Shown here: one piece after another, positions 8,514 to 17,733 of the stretch | Position numbering within the stretch: the first letter of the stretch is position 1 | Layout of the letters: each line of letters opens with the position of its first letter | Origin: Gammaproteobacteria bacterium | Lineage (GTDB): Bacteria; Pseudomonadota; Gammaproteobacteria; Steroidobacterales; Steroidobacteraceae | Direction: 5' to 3' | Length of the DNA stretch: 64,000 nt | NCBI GenBank assembly: GCA_027366635.1 | Contig: DAHXNE010000012.1 | Span: 48,387-112,386 of the forward strand | Notes under the pieces: model-generated | Told to the model about the DNA's origin: nothing | Database searches by the model: none | Seen by the model: only the letters and a program-made list of their open reading frames with translations | Program-made: the position numbers and the translations under genes

Positions 8514-9842
8514 ATGAGCATTCTCGATCTGAAGCCCTCGCCTCCCGACACCCCTGCAGCGCAGGCCACGGTGCCGATTCGCGGCACCGCGAACCAGGAC
8601 ATTGCCACGGCCACGGCACCGCCTTGGTATCGGCGCCGCTGGATCCAAGCGCTCCTCGCCGTGGCGGTGCTGGCAATTGCCGCGACGGCGGGGCTCCTTT
8701 ACGCCTGGCTGCAATCGGCCAACATCGTGTCTCTCTCACGGCTGGAACTGGCAACCGTCCACCGCGGCTCCTTTGTCCAGGACGTCTCGGCGAACGGCAC
8801 GGTCATTGCGGCAGTCAGCCCAACGTTGATCGCCACCGCGGCCGGAACGGTCCGCTACAAAGTGCACCCCGGGGACCGCGTCCGGCGGGGTCAGGTCCTC
8901 GCCCGGGTCGACAGCCCGGAGCTGCAAAACGAATATCAGCGTCAGCTCGCCACCCTCAAGAGCATGAACGCCGCCCTCGAACAGGAACGGGTCCAGCTGC
9001 GCGAGCAGCTCATCAACAGCCAACAGCAGGCCAACCTCGCCGCCGTCAGAATGAATGCCCAGCTGCGTGACCTGCAGCGCGCTCAGGCCGCCTGGCGCGT
9101 GCACGTCATCAGCGAGCGCAGCTACGAGGGGGCCTACGATAGCTATTCGGTCGCCCGGCTCGACTTCGAGAACGCGCGCGATGATGCGCATCTCGATCGC
9201 CAGCAGATCCTGCTCAGTCTGCGCCGGCGAACGCTGGCACGTGATGCCCAGGCTCTGCGCGTCGCGGAACTCAAAGCCCGCGTGGACGCCCTCACCGTCC
9301 GCTCGCCGGTCACTGGCCTGGTGGCGCAGACCCTGCAGCCCGATCAGTCATATGTCGCCGAGAACGCCCCGCTGGTGAGAGTCGTCGACTTGAATGCGCT
9401 CGCGATCCGGTTCCAAGTGGCCGAATCGCTGGCCAACGGCATCGTCCCGGGCATGCCCGCCGACATCACCCTCGGCGGACAGACCGTCCCGGGCGTCGTC
9501 ACGGACATCGCTCCGGCCGTCGTCGATGGCTGGGTTACCGGACGGGCGCGCTTCAAGGGCGCCGCGCCGCGGGGTCTGCGCCAGAACGAGCAAGCCTCGG
9601 TTCGAATCATTCTCGGCCAGAAAAACCATGTGCTGATGGTGGACCGCGGCGCCTACATCAGGGCCAAAACCCGCTTCGTCTACCTCGTGCGCGGCACCGA
9701 AGCGGTACGGGTCCCGGTCACGCTCGGGGCCGCATCGATCTCCCAAGTCGAAGTCCTTCGGGGACTCACCGTCGGGGACCGGATCGTCATCTCCAATCCC
9801 CGCGCGCTGCACGGTGCGCGCCAAGTCAAAATCATCCGCTGA
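8514..9842 (+). CDS. HlyD-family efflux adaptor (MacA-like)
   Basis: A 442-residue inner-membrane-anchored adaptor for the ABC exporter encoded immediately downstream. There is a cytoplasmic N-terminus of about 40 residues, one membrane helix near residues 46-68, then the biotinyl-lipoyl half 'PTLIATAAGTVRYKVHPGDRVRRGQVLARVDSPEL' split by a long alpha-helical hairpin. The second half is 'LTVRSPVTGLVAQ' near residues 258-270, followed by beta-barrel and membrane-proximal domains. The ATG at 8514 places the membrane helix close to the N-terminus; a start 48 bases upstream would lie within the likely leader. No strong Shine-Dalgarno is visible. First gene of the operon. Confidence 0.88.
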   Translation: MSILDLKPSPPDTPAAQATVPIRGTANQDIATATAPPWYRRRWIQALLAVAVLAIAATAGLLYAWLQSANIVSLSRLELATVHRGSFVQDVSANGTVIAAVSPTLIATAAGTVRYKVHPGDRVRRGQVLARVDSPELQNEYQRQLATLKSMNAALEQERVQLREQLINSQQQANLAAVRMNAQLRDLQRAQAAWRVHVISERSYEGAYDSYSVARLDFENARDDAHLDRQQILLSLRRRTLARDAQALRVAELKARVDALTVRSPVTGLVAQTLQPDQSYVAENAPLVRVVDLNALAIRFQVAESLANGIVPGMPADITLGGQTVPGVVTDIAPAVVDGWVTGRARFKGAAPRGLRQNEQASVRIILGQKNHVLMVDRGAYIRAKTRFVYLVRGTEAVRVPVTLGAASISQVEVLRGLTVGDRIVISNPRALHGARQVKIIR

Positions 9843-9860
9843 GCGCCAGCCGAGGTTGCC

Positions 9861-10592
9861 ATGCTCGAGATGCATAACATCAGTAAAGTCTACCGCACCG
9901 ACATGATCGAAACGCATGCGCTGCGCGAGTTCTCCCTGCAGGTCGCGGCCGGAGAATTCGTCGCGGTCAGCGGCCCCTCCGGCTCCGGCAAGACCACCTT
10001 CCTCAATGTGGCGGGACTGCTCGAGACTTTCGACGGCGGCACCTACAGGCTCGACGGCCAGGACGTCAGCGGACTGTCGGACAACGCGCGCGCGCGGATT
10101 CGCAACGAGAAGATCGGCTTCGTCTTCCAGAGCTTCAACCTCATTGCGGATCTGGACATCTTCGACAACGTCGATGTGCCGCTGCGCTATCGGCGCATGA
10201 AGGCCGACGAGCGCAAGGCGCGCATCACCAACAGCCTCGAGCTCGTCGGCCTGACCTCGCGCATGCGGCATCTACCCTCGCAACTCTCCGGCGGACAGCA
10301 GCAACGCGCCGCGATCGCCCGCGCCATCGCGGGCGACCCGGCGCTCATACTGGCCGATGAGCCCACCGGCAACCTGGACTCGCTCATGGCCCGTCAGATC
10401 ATGGGTCTGCTGGAAAAGATCAACTCGATGGGCACCACTGTGGTGCTGGTTACCCACGATCCGGAGCTCGCCCGGCGCGCCCAGCGCAATATCCACGTCA
10501 TCGACGGTCTGGTCGCGGACACCGTTGCCCCTTCGGACCCTGCCGCCCGCGGCCCGCACGGGCAAACACACGCCGAATCGGCGGTGGACTGA
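9861..10592 (+). CDS. ABC transporter ATPase (MacB/LolD type)
   Basis: A 243-residue nucleotide-binding subunit. Walker A GPSGSGKT is at residues 38-45, a Q-loop lies in [10 protein letters not shown], the signature LSGGQQQR is near 142-149 and Walker [14 protein letters not shown] is near 161-173, followed by the H-loop in LVTHDPE. This is the MacB/LolD/FtsE subfamily, which drives mechanotransmission rather than transport through the membrane domain. In MacB the ATPase and permease are fused; here they are separate genes, with two different permease genes following. It sits 18 bases after the adaptor. Confidence 0.94.
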   Translation: MLEMHNISKVYRTDMIETHALREFSLQVAAGEFVAVSGPSGSGKTTFLNVAGLLETFDGGTYRLDGQDVSGLSDNARARIRNEKIGFVFQSFNLIADLDIFDNVDVPLRYRRMKADERKARITNSLELVGLTSRMRHLPSQLSGGQQQRAAIARAIAGDPALILADEPTGNLDSLMARQIMGLLEKINSMGTTVVLVTHDPELARRAQRNIHVIDGLVADTVAPSDPAARGPHGQTHAESAVD

Positions 10593-10605
10593 GGCAGGCG
10601 GCGCC

Positions 10606-11949
10606 GTGATCGGTTACTACCTGCGCCTCGCCCTGCGGAGCTTCCGGCGCGCTCCGGGTCTGACCGCGTTGATGGTGAGCGCCATCGCCATCGGAATCGC
10701 CGCCTGCATCGTGACCCTGACGGTCTATCACGGCATGGCGAACAATCCGATCTGGTGGAAGAACGGCGAGCTGTATGCGGTGACGGTGAATCCGTCGACC
10801 CCGAACCGGACTCGCGAAGCCGGGTTGCCCGCCTACGGACCCGGCCAACTCGCCTACGACGACGCGACCTACCTGTTCGGCTCCAGCATCCCGAAGCGCA
10901 AGGCGCTGCTGACGTTCCTGTTCGGATCGATCAGCGGCGCACCGGACCAGACCCGTCCGCTGCCGACCATGACGCGGGCAACGACCGCGGGCTTCTTCCG
11001 CATGTTCGCTGTGCCCTTCCGCTACGGCGGCCCCTGGAGCAAGGCCGCCGACCGCGGGCCAGAGCCCGTCATGGTGCTGAGCGGCCGGGAGAACCACAAG
11101 CTCTTCGGCGGCGCCGACAGCGTCGGACGCACGCTGCTGTGGAGCGGGCACCGTTTCCGCGTCGTCGGCGTGCTGGCGCCCTGGCATCCGTTGCCCCGCT
11201 TTTACGACCTGTCCGCGGGCAACGGCGGCGCGTTCGCCCGGCCCGCCGGTGCGTTCATCCCCTTCCAATGGGGACCGGTTCTGGGCGACTGGCCCGCCGG
11301 GGACTTAAGCTGTGATACGCACGGCTCGTCCACCACGCCCACCACATACCAGGAGCTGCTCGGCTCGAGCTGTACCTGGATCGGCCTGTGGGTCGAGCTG
11401 CCCACGCCGGCGGCCCAGCGACACTTTCTGGCCTTCATGCAGGCCTACGCGGCGAACCAGCGCGCGGCGGGGCGCTTCCAAGCGGTGAACACCCATCTGT
11501 GGACAGTCAGTCAATGGCTGACACTGCACCACGTGGTCAGCCATCGCAGCGGACTGCTGGTGAACCTCGCCTTTGCGCTGCTCGCGGTATGTCTGATCAA
11601 CACTCTGGGCATTCTGCTCGCGAAGTTCCTGCGTGGCGCGCCGGTCGCCGGCGTCCGCCGCGCTCTTGGGGCCAGCCGGCGGCAGATCTTCGCCCAACAT
11701 CTGGTGGAGGCCGGCGCCGTGTCGTTGGCCGGGGCCGTGCTCGGTCTCGCGCTCAGCGCCGCCGGCCTTGCCGGCGTGCGCCTGATGTATCGCGGCAGCT
11801 CGGCCGCCTACGGAAAGTTCGCGCACTTCGATGCCATCGGCCTCGCCTGGGCGGTGGCCCTGGCTTTCGTCTCGACGATCGTCGCCGGGCTGTATCCGGC
11901 CTGGCGGATCGGCCGCCGGGCGCCCGCCACCTACCTCAAGAGCCAATAG
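10606..11949 (+). CDS. ABC transporter permease, FtsX/MacB family (first)
   Basis: A 447-residue integral membrane subunit with the MacB topology: one N-terminal membrane helix (about residues 15-40), a large periplasmic domain (about 45-300) and three C-terminal helices (about 310-435). The FtsX-like segment GAPVAGVRRALGASRRQIFAQHLVEAG precedes the last helices. The start is GTG at 10606 with GAGG about 12 bases upstream; no ATG gives a full first helix. It probably pairs with the next permease to form a heterodimer around the shared ATPase. Confidence 0.9.
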   Translation: MIGYYLRLALRSFRRAPGLTALMVSAIAIGIAACIVTLTVYHGMANNPIWWKNGELYAVTVNPSTPNRTREAGLPAYGPGQLAYDDATYLFGSSIPKRKALLTFLFGSISGAPDQTRPLPTMTRATTAGFFRMFAVPFRYGGPWSKAADRGPEPVMVLSGRENHKLFGGADSVGRTLLWSGHRFRVVGVLAPWHPLPRFYDLSAGNGGAFARPAGAFIPFQWGPVLGDWPAGDLSCDTHGSSTTPTTYQELLGSSCTWIGLWVELPTPAAQRHFLAFMQAYAANQRAAGRFQAVNTHLWTVSQWLTLHHVVSHRSGLLVNLAFALLAVCLINTLGILLAKFLRGAPVAGVRRALGASRRQIFAQHLVEAGAVSLAGAVLGLALSAAGLAGVRLMYRGSSAAYGKFAHFDAIGLAWAVALAFVSTIVAGLYPAWRIGRRAPATYLKSQ

Positions 11950-11973
11950 TCGCATCGCACCACCGGTATTCTC

Positions 11974-13188
11974 ATGGCACTCACCTCCCATCCGCTGCTC
12001 TCCGCGCTGCGGCGCAATCCGACCGGCGCCGTCCTGATCGCCCTGCAAATCGGCATCACGCTCGCCATCCTGGTCAATGCCGCCGCGATCGTCACCCGGG
12101 CGATCCAAAAGATGAGCCGGCCGTCCGGCGTCGACACCCGCGACACCTTCGTGATGACGATGGTGGGCCTGTCCAAGAACTTCAACGTCTACAGCACCTC
12201 GAGCGCGGACCTCGCCTACTTGAGACATCTTCCGGGCGTAGCGGCCGCCAGTATCGTCTTTGGCACCCCACTGACGGACAACGGTAGCGACACATCCGTC
12301 GGACGCTCACCGGGGTCGCGCGGCCCGACCGTCACCAGCGCCCTCCTGCCGGTGGATCAGCAGGGCCTGCGGACACTCGATGTGGCGCTGATCGCGGGCC
12401 GGAATTTCCGCGGCAGTGAAATCCGCGTGCCCTCGGCCGCCCATCCGGATCCGCGAATCGGCGAGGTGATCGTCACCCAGGCGCTCGCCCACGCCCTGTT
12501 TGCGCACCAGAGCGCCCTCGGACAAACGATTTACGTGGGCAGTCACACACCGTCGACCATCATCGGCATCACGCGGAATTTCATGGGTCCGCAGCTTGGC
12601 CAGCATGCATACGACACCGTGCTGGCGCCTGAAATCGTCACTCAATACGATATGTATGACCTGCTGGTGCGCACCCGGCCGGGCCAGCGGGCTGCCGTCT
12701 TCCGCGCCGCCAAACGTCACATCGGCACCGCCGATCCAAACGCTGTGATCGGCCAGGCGGTGACCTTCGCTCACGCCAAACGCCTGCTGTATTCCGGGCT
12801 GCGCGATCTGGCGATCTTCCTGTCGTTCCTCACCCTGGTGATGCTCGCCCTGTGCTGTCTAGGCATCTTCGGCCTCGGGACGTTCAACGTCGCCACCCGC
12901 ACCCGGCAGATCGGCATTCGCCGGGCCCTCGGGGCGCGCCGGCGCGACATCGTGGCACTATTCCTCGCCGAGAACGCCCTCGTCGTGGCGATCGGGGCGA
13001 TTTTCGGCTGCCTGCTCGCGCTCGCCATCGGGCAGTGGCTTACGGATCACGATGGGGTCGCCCGCCTCGATCCGTGGTATCTGCTGGTCGGCGTCGCCAT
13101 CCTCGCGCTCACCAGCCAACTGGCTGCCTGGCAGCCGGCACGCCGCGCCGCGCGCATCCCGCCATCGGTGGCGACGCGCACGATCTGA
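11974..13188 (+). CDS. ABC transporter permease, FtsX/MacB family (second)
   Basis: A 404-residue protein of the same topology as its neighbour: an N-terminal helix (about residues 18-42), a periplasmic MacB-type domain and three C-terminal helices. The FtsX motif is 'TRQIGIRRALGARRRDIVALFLAENALVV'. The periplasmic domain is clearly different in sequence from the upstream permease, so the two are not a recent duplication. It begins 24 bases after the upstream stop. Substrate is unknown; the MacB family exports peptides, lipopeptides or macrolides. Confidence 0.9.
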   Translation: MALTSHPLLSALRRNPTGAVLIALQIGITLAILVNAAAIVTRAIQKMSRPSGVDTRDTFVMTMVGLSKNFNVYSTSSADLAYLRHLPGVAAASIVFGTPLTDNGSDTSVGRSPGSRGPTVTSALLPVDQQGLRTLDVALIAGRNFRGSEIRVPSAAHPDPRIGEVIVTQALAHALFAHQSALGQTIYVGSHTPSTIIGITRNFMGPQLGQHAYDTVLAPEIVTQYDMYDLLVRTRPGQRAAVFRAAKRHIGTADPNAVIGQAVTFAHAKRLLYSGLRDLAIFLSFLTLVMLALCCLGIFGLGTFNVATRTRQIGIRRALGARRRDIVALFLAENALVVAIGAIFGCLLALAIGQWLTDHDGVARLDPWYLLVGVAILALTSQLAAWQPARRAARIPPSVATRTI

Positions 13189-13315
13189 TCTCGAGGCATG
13201 CGCCGCGGCGTACCGGCGCGCGAGCGCCTTGGCGGTTGCGCCCATCCGGCGTGTCGTCCCCGGTACTGCCGTTCTGCGGTAAGGCTTCATTTATTTGTTT
13301 GGATGAGGGAATCCG

Positions 13316-14767
13316 ATGCGAAAAATCACCCACCACGACCTGCTGGCCCTGCTCGGCGGCGCCCTCGCCCTCGCCTGTGCCACCGCCGCCTCGGCGACCA
13401 ACTTCCTGCAGGTCTATCACCAGGCCCTGCTGCACGACCCGGCCTACAGCCAGGCGCGCGCAAACTATCAGGCCGCCCGCGAGGCGCGCCCTGAGGCCTG
13501 GGCGGTGTTGCTGCCGCAGCTGTCCGCCTCGGCCGGCGAGACCTGGGATCACTCCTCGGGGCAAAACGGCCAGATCAACTCCACGTCCACCGGCTCGCTC
13601 TACAGCTCGCAACTGCCGTACGCCGAGAACACCTCCGGCAAGACCTGGAGCGTGAGCCTGAGCGAGAATCTGTTTTCGTGGACCGATTGGATGAACCTCA
13701 AGGCCGCCGATCATCAGGTGGCCGAAGCGCAGGCAAACTACCAGGCCGCGACCCAAGGTCTGATCCTGACCACGGCCCAAGCCTATTTCAACGTTCTGGC
13801 GGCGCTCGATACGCTGCACGCGCAGCAGTCCTCGCTCAAGGCCCTGACGCTCGAGACCGCCCGAGCCCGCAAGGAATACCAAATCGGCATGATCGCCATC
13901 ACCGACGTCCAGCAGGCGCGCGCGGCCCGCGACGCCGCCGCCGCCGAAGTCATCGTCAATGAGCAGGCTCTCTCGGCCGCTGAGGATCAGTTGCAGGCGA
14001 TCACCGGCCGGCAGTACCGCACACTGGCCGAACCGGGCCCGGACCTGCCGCTCGCCCTGCCCAATCCAGCCAACCGCCAGGCCTGGGTGCGGGCGGCGCT
14101 GCGCCGGAACCTGTCCCTGATCGCGACCCGGTTCGCCGCCGACGCCGCCCGGGACGGCGTGCGCGCCGCGTACGGCAGCGACATTCCGACGGTAAGCCTG
14201 TATGCCAGCCGCTCCTACACCGACAATGGCACCAATGAGGCGGTATTCGGCCAGCTGTTCCATGGCCTGGGCGGAGCCAACAACGACCGGCAGATCGGCA
14301 TTGAGTTCACGCTGCCGATCTTCAGCGGCGGCGGGGACGAGGCCCGCATTCACCAGTCCGAGTACCAGTCGGTCGCAGCCAATGACGCCGTGGAGGTTGC
14401 CTCCCGCTCGACCATCCAGCAGGCGCGAACTGCCTACCTCGGCGTGATCACCGGGATCGCCGATGTGCGCGCGCTGAGCCAAGCTCTCATCGCGAGCAAA
14501 GCCGCCTATGTCGCCACCGAAGACGGTTACAAGGTCGGCCGGGAGACCGAAGTCGACGTGCTCAACGCCCTGAGCACGCTGGTATCGGCCCAGACCAACT
14601 ACGCCACCAGCCGCTACGGCTACATCGACAGCCTGATTCAGCTGCAGTACGCCGCCGGCATGCTCTATCCGACGCAGGTGCGTACCATCAATTCCTGGCT
14701 CACCCGTCTCGTAGCGGTCGCGCACGGCGCCCCAACCCCCGAAGGTATGACCCCGCCAATGCACTGA
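13316..14767 (+). CDS. TolC-family outer membrane channel
   Basis: A 483-residue outer-membrane factor with a Sec signal peptide (cleavage probably after the ATAASA stretch near residue 27). It has the two internally repeated TolC halves with long helices and an N-terminal 'FLQVYHQALLHDPAYSQARA' as in TolC/CyaE proteins. There is no lipobox, unlike the RND-linked channel at 3265. It has a good Shine-Dalgarno (GAGGGAATCCG before ATG) after a 127-base gap. Its position after adaptor, ATPase and permeases suggests it completes a MacAB-TolC-like exporter. Confidence 0.9.
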   Translation: MRKITHHDLLALLGGALALACATAASATNFLQVYHQALLHDPAYSQARANYQAAREARPEAWAVLLPQLSASAGETWDHSSGQNGQINSTSTGSLYSSQLPYAENTSGKTWSVSLSENLFSWTDWMNLKAADHQVAEAQANYQAATQGLILTTAQAYFNVLAALDTLHAQQSSLKALTLETARARKEYQIGMIAITDVQQARAARDAAAAEVIVNEQALSAAEDQLQAITGRQYRTLAEPGPDLPLALPNPANRQAWVRAALRRNLSLIATRFAADAARDGVRAAYGSDIPTVSLYASRSYTDNGTNEAVFGQLFHGLGGANNDRQIGIEFTLPIFSGGGDEARIHQSEYQSVAANDAVEVASRSTIQQARTAYLGVITGIADVRALSQALIASKAAYVATEDGYKVGRETEVDVLNALSTLVSAQTNYATSRYGYIDSLIQLQYAAGMLYPTQVRTINSWLTRLVAVAHGAPTPEGMTPPMH

Positions 14768-14841
14768 GCGCTCCCGGCACGTTCGCATCATGGGCGCATT
14801 CGCAGCCTCGCTCATGCCGGACAGGCGCCCTGGAGGCCGCA

Positions 14842-16302
14842 ATGGCGTCAGCGTCGTTCACGCCCCGCCCCCGACGGCAGGGCGGACACCGTCCACGCCG
14901 ATCCGGTACCATGATCTCGATGAGTAGTCCGCCCAGCGAGTCGCGCACCAGTCTCGCCCACAGCCGCGTGCTGGTCATCGATGACAACGAGGCGGTGCGG
15001 ACCGCGCTCGAGGTGCTGTTCTCCCTGCACGGGGCGCAGGTTCTCGGCGCGGCATCCCCACCCGAAGGTCTCGCGCTATTGCGGCGCGAAGCGGTCGATC
15101 TGGTCATCCAGGACATGAACTTCCGTCGCGAGGCCACCGGAGGCGAGGAAGGCGTGGCGCTGTTCCATGCCATCCGCAGGCAGCACCCGGACGTACCCAT
15201 CGTGCTGCTGACCGCCTGGACGCGCCTCGAGACAGCCGTCGATCTGGTCAAGGCCGGAGCCGCCGATTACCTCGCGAAGCCTTGGGACGATGAGCGTCTG
15301 CTCACCACCGCGCGCAATCTGCTCGACCTGCGCCGCGCGCGCATCGAAGCCGCCACACTGCGCTCGCGGCGGCGCACGGCGCGCGAGTCGCTCGCCAGCC
15401 GCTTCGATCTGCGTGGGGCGATCTACGACAGCGATGCGATGCACACACTGGTCGCGATGGCCGCCCAGGTCGCGCACGCGGACGTGCCGGTACTGATCAC
15501 CGGGCCGAATGGCTCCGGCAAGGAAGTGCTCGCCGACATCATCCAGGCGAACTCCTCCGTCCGCAGCGGTCCCTACGTGAAAGTCAATCTCGGCGCCCTG
15601 CCGCATGACCTGGTGGAGGCAGAGCTGTTCGGCACCGAGGCCGGGGCGTTCACCGGCGCACGGGCGCGCATCGGTCGATTCGAGGCCGCAAGCGGCGGCA
15701 CACTGCTGCTCGACGAGCTGGCCAACCTCGATGCGACCGGGCAAGCCAAACTGCTGCGGGTACTGCAGACCGGAGAGTTCGAGCGATTGGGATCGAGCCT
15801 CACACGCCGCGCGCCGGTGCGGCTGGTGGCGGCCACCAACACAGATCTGCGCGCGGCGATACGCGCCGGAGCATTTCGCGAAGATCTGTATTACCGGGTG
15901 AACGTCATCGAGCTCGAAGTCCCACCGTTGGCCCGCCGGCCCGAGGACATCGTGCCGCTGGCACGGCACTTTCTCGAGCCGAACCGCGCGCTCTCGAGCG
16001 AGGCCGAGTACGCGCTGGCGCGCTACCCCTGGCCGGGCAATGTGCGCGAGTTGCGCAACGTCATCCGCCGCGCCTGCCTGCTGTGCGCGGCGCCGCTGAT
16101 CGACGTCGGGGCGCTCAACCTGCCGCCTGGGCAGCCGGCGGACGACCCCGAGGGGACGTCACTCGATCGCCTCGGACTCGAGGCGACGCTCGAGCGCAAC
16201 AGCGGCAACGTATCGCGCGCTGCGCGCGAGCTGGGCCTGTCCCGGCAGGCGCTGTACCGACGCATGGAGAAGCTGGGTCTGAAGACCAATGATGTTCGGT
16301 AG
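14842..16302 (+). CDS. NtrC-family sigma54-dependent response regulator
   Basis: An enhancer-binding activator with three domains. The receiver (about residues 45-165) has its phosphoacceptor Asp in LVIQDMNF near residue 91. The AAA+ domain (about 195-420) carries Walker A GPNGSGKE near 221-228, the sigma54-contact loop GAFTGA near 269-274 and Walker B GGTLLLDELA. A Fis-type helix-turn-helix ends the protein (NVSRAARELGLSRQALYRRM). The ATG at 14842 has a GGAGG at ideal distance. In-frame ATGs at 14911 and 14920 lack one but would remove a low-complexity Arg/Pro-rich extension, so the start is uncertain. It probably activates the sigma54 promoter at 8462. Confidence 0.92.
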   Translation: MASASFTPRPRRQGGHRPRRSGTMISMSSPPSESRTSLAHSRVLVIDDNEAVRTALEVLFSLHGAQVLGAASPPEGLALLRREAVDLVIQDMNFRREATGGEEGVALFHAIRRQHPDVPIVLLTAWTRLETAVDLVKAGAADYLAKPWDDERLLTTARNLLDLRRARIEAATLRSRRRTARESLASRFDLRGAIYDSDAMHTLVAMAAQVAHADVPVLITGPNGSGKEVLADIIQANSSVRSGPYVKVNLGALPHDLVEAELFGTEAGAFTGARARIGRFEAASGGTLLLDELANLDATGQAKLLRVLQTGEFERLGSSLTRRAPVRLVAATNTDLRAAIRAGAFREDLYYRVNVIELEVPPLARRPEDIVPLARHFLEPNRALSSEAEYALARYPWPGNVRELRNVIRRACLLCAAPLIDVGALNLPPGQPADDPEGTSLDRLGLEATLERNSGNVSRAARELGLSRQALYRRMEKLGLKTNDVR

Positions 16303-17614
16303 AGTGCGCGGGTCGATCGCCGGGCGCATGGGCGTCGTGCTCGCCGCGCAGGCGGTGATTGCGGCGGGACTGACCGCCGCGGCCCTGCGCTGGCTCGCCT
16401 CGCCCGTGCTCGGCTTGGCACTGGCGCTGCTCGTGTGCGTGCCGGCGCTCGCCTGGCTCGCGGCCCGCGCCGCCCGCCCCTGGCGCAAAACGATCGCGGC
16501 AGTCGGCGGCGCCATTGGCAGCCTGCGCGAGAGGGATTTCAACGTCGCCATCACCGCACCGGCGATCCAGGAGTTGCGCAGCCTGGTCGAAGCCTATAAC
16601 GGCCTCGGGGCGGTGCTGCGGCGGGAGCGATTCGATCTGTACCAGCGCGAGCTGCTGCTCGACACCGTTCTGCAGACCACGCCGCACGCGCTGGTACTGA
16701 GCAACGACGGGGGCCGGATCGTGTATGGCAACATCGCCGCGCGCGCGCTGCTGCATGGCGGACGCAAACTCGAGGGGCTGGAGCTCGAGAGCCTGCTGGC
16801 GCAGCAGCCGCCGGAGCTGCGTGCGGCCGTCACGGGGACCGACGCCACGCTCTTCACGCTCGGCACCGGCCCTGACAGCGAGGTCTATCGCTTCTCGCGG
16901 CGTGCCTTTCTGCTCAATGCCCAGCCGCATCAGCTCTGGCTGCTCGAGCGCCTGACCCGCGAGCTCACCGCGCAGGAGATCGCGGTATGGAAAAAGGTCA
17001 TTCGCGTGATCGCCCACGAGCTCAACAACTCTCTCGCCCCGATCAGCTCCCTGGTGCACTCCGGCAAGTTGCTCGCCCGCGAGGCCGATCCGGCCGCTCT
17101 CGGCCGGCAATTCGAGCGCATCTTCATCACCATCGGAGATCGCGCGGCGCATCTGGCGGCCTTCATCGACGGCTATGCTCGCTTTGCCAAATTGCCGCGT
17201 CCCCGGCCCGCATCGGTCGCCTGGTCCGCGTTCACCGCGCGACTCGCTGCGACACTGGACTTTCGCATCGACGGCGCGCTCCCGGAGCGCGCCGGCTATT
17301 TCGATGCCGCGCAGCTCGAGCAGGTCATGATCAATCTCGTGAAGAACGCCGCCGAATCGGGCTCCGATCCCAGCGAGATCACCGTGTGCGTGCGCGAACG
17401 CTCACCGGGCTTTCAGATCGAGGTCGCCGACCGCGGAGCGGGGCTTACCGAAGCGGCGCTGCGCGACGCGCTGCTGCCGTTTTTCTCGACCAAGCCCTCC
17501 GGGTCGGGCCTCGGGCTCACTCTGTGCCGCGAGATCATCGAGGCGCACTCCGGCCGGCTGGGCATCGCCAACCGGCCCGGCGGCGGCGCGGTGGTTTCGG
17601 TCTATCTGCCCTGA
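16289..17614 (+). CDS. NtrY-like sensor histidine kinase
   Basis: A 441-residue kinase whose start overlaps the end of the NtrC-type gene by 14 bases, so the two form a two-component pair. Two membrane helices lie near residues 12-56 with almost no periplasmic loop, suggesting that it senses the membrane or an internal signal. A HAMP-like linker and a PAS-like domain (about 115-190, LLLDTVLQTTPHALVLSNDGG) follow. The phosphoacceptor helix reads VIRVIAHELNNSLAPI (His near residue 242). The ATPase domain has N-box MINLVKNAAES and G-boxes DRGAGL and GSGLGLTLCREI. Confidence 0.91.
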   Translation: MMFGRVRGSIAGRMGVVLAAQAVIAAGLTAAALRWLASPVLGLALALLVCVPALAWLAARAARPWRKTIAAVGGAIGSLRERDFNVAITAPAIQELRSLVEAYNGLGAVLRRERFDLYQRELLLDTVLQTTPHALVLSNDGGRIVYGNIAARALLHGGRKLEGLELESLLAQQPPELRAAVTGTDATLFTLGTGPDSEVYRFSRRAFLLNAQPHQLWLLERLTRELTAQEIAVWKKVIRVIAHELNNSLAPISSLVHSGKLLAREADPAALGRQFERIFITIGDRAAHLAAFIDGYARFAKLPRPRPASVAWSAFTARLAATLDFRIDGALPERAGYFDAAQLEQVMINLVKNAAESGSDPSEITVCVRERSPGFQIEVADRGAGLTEAALRDALLPFFSTKPSGSGLGLTLCREIIEAHSGRLGIANRPGGGAVVSVYLP

Positions 17615-17733
17615 CGGCAGCGTTGCGCCGCCGCGCGGCGCGGCATTGACCGGGCCATGAGTCGGCGCGCCGCGGCCCGGCCAGTACAATCGGGCGCAGA
17701 ACCGGTTCAGCCGCCGAGACGCCGAGGACGAAG

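Noticed and set aside
8225..9070. 281-codon plus-strand frame across the sigma54 region
   Set aside because: It runs out of frame through the MacA-like gene and the AT-rich promoter; no motif or ribosome-binding site.
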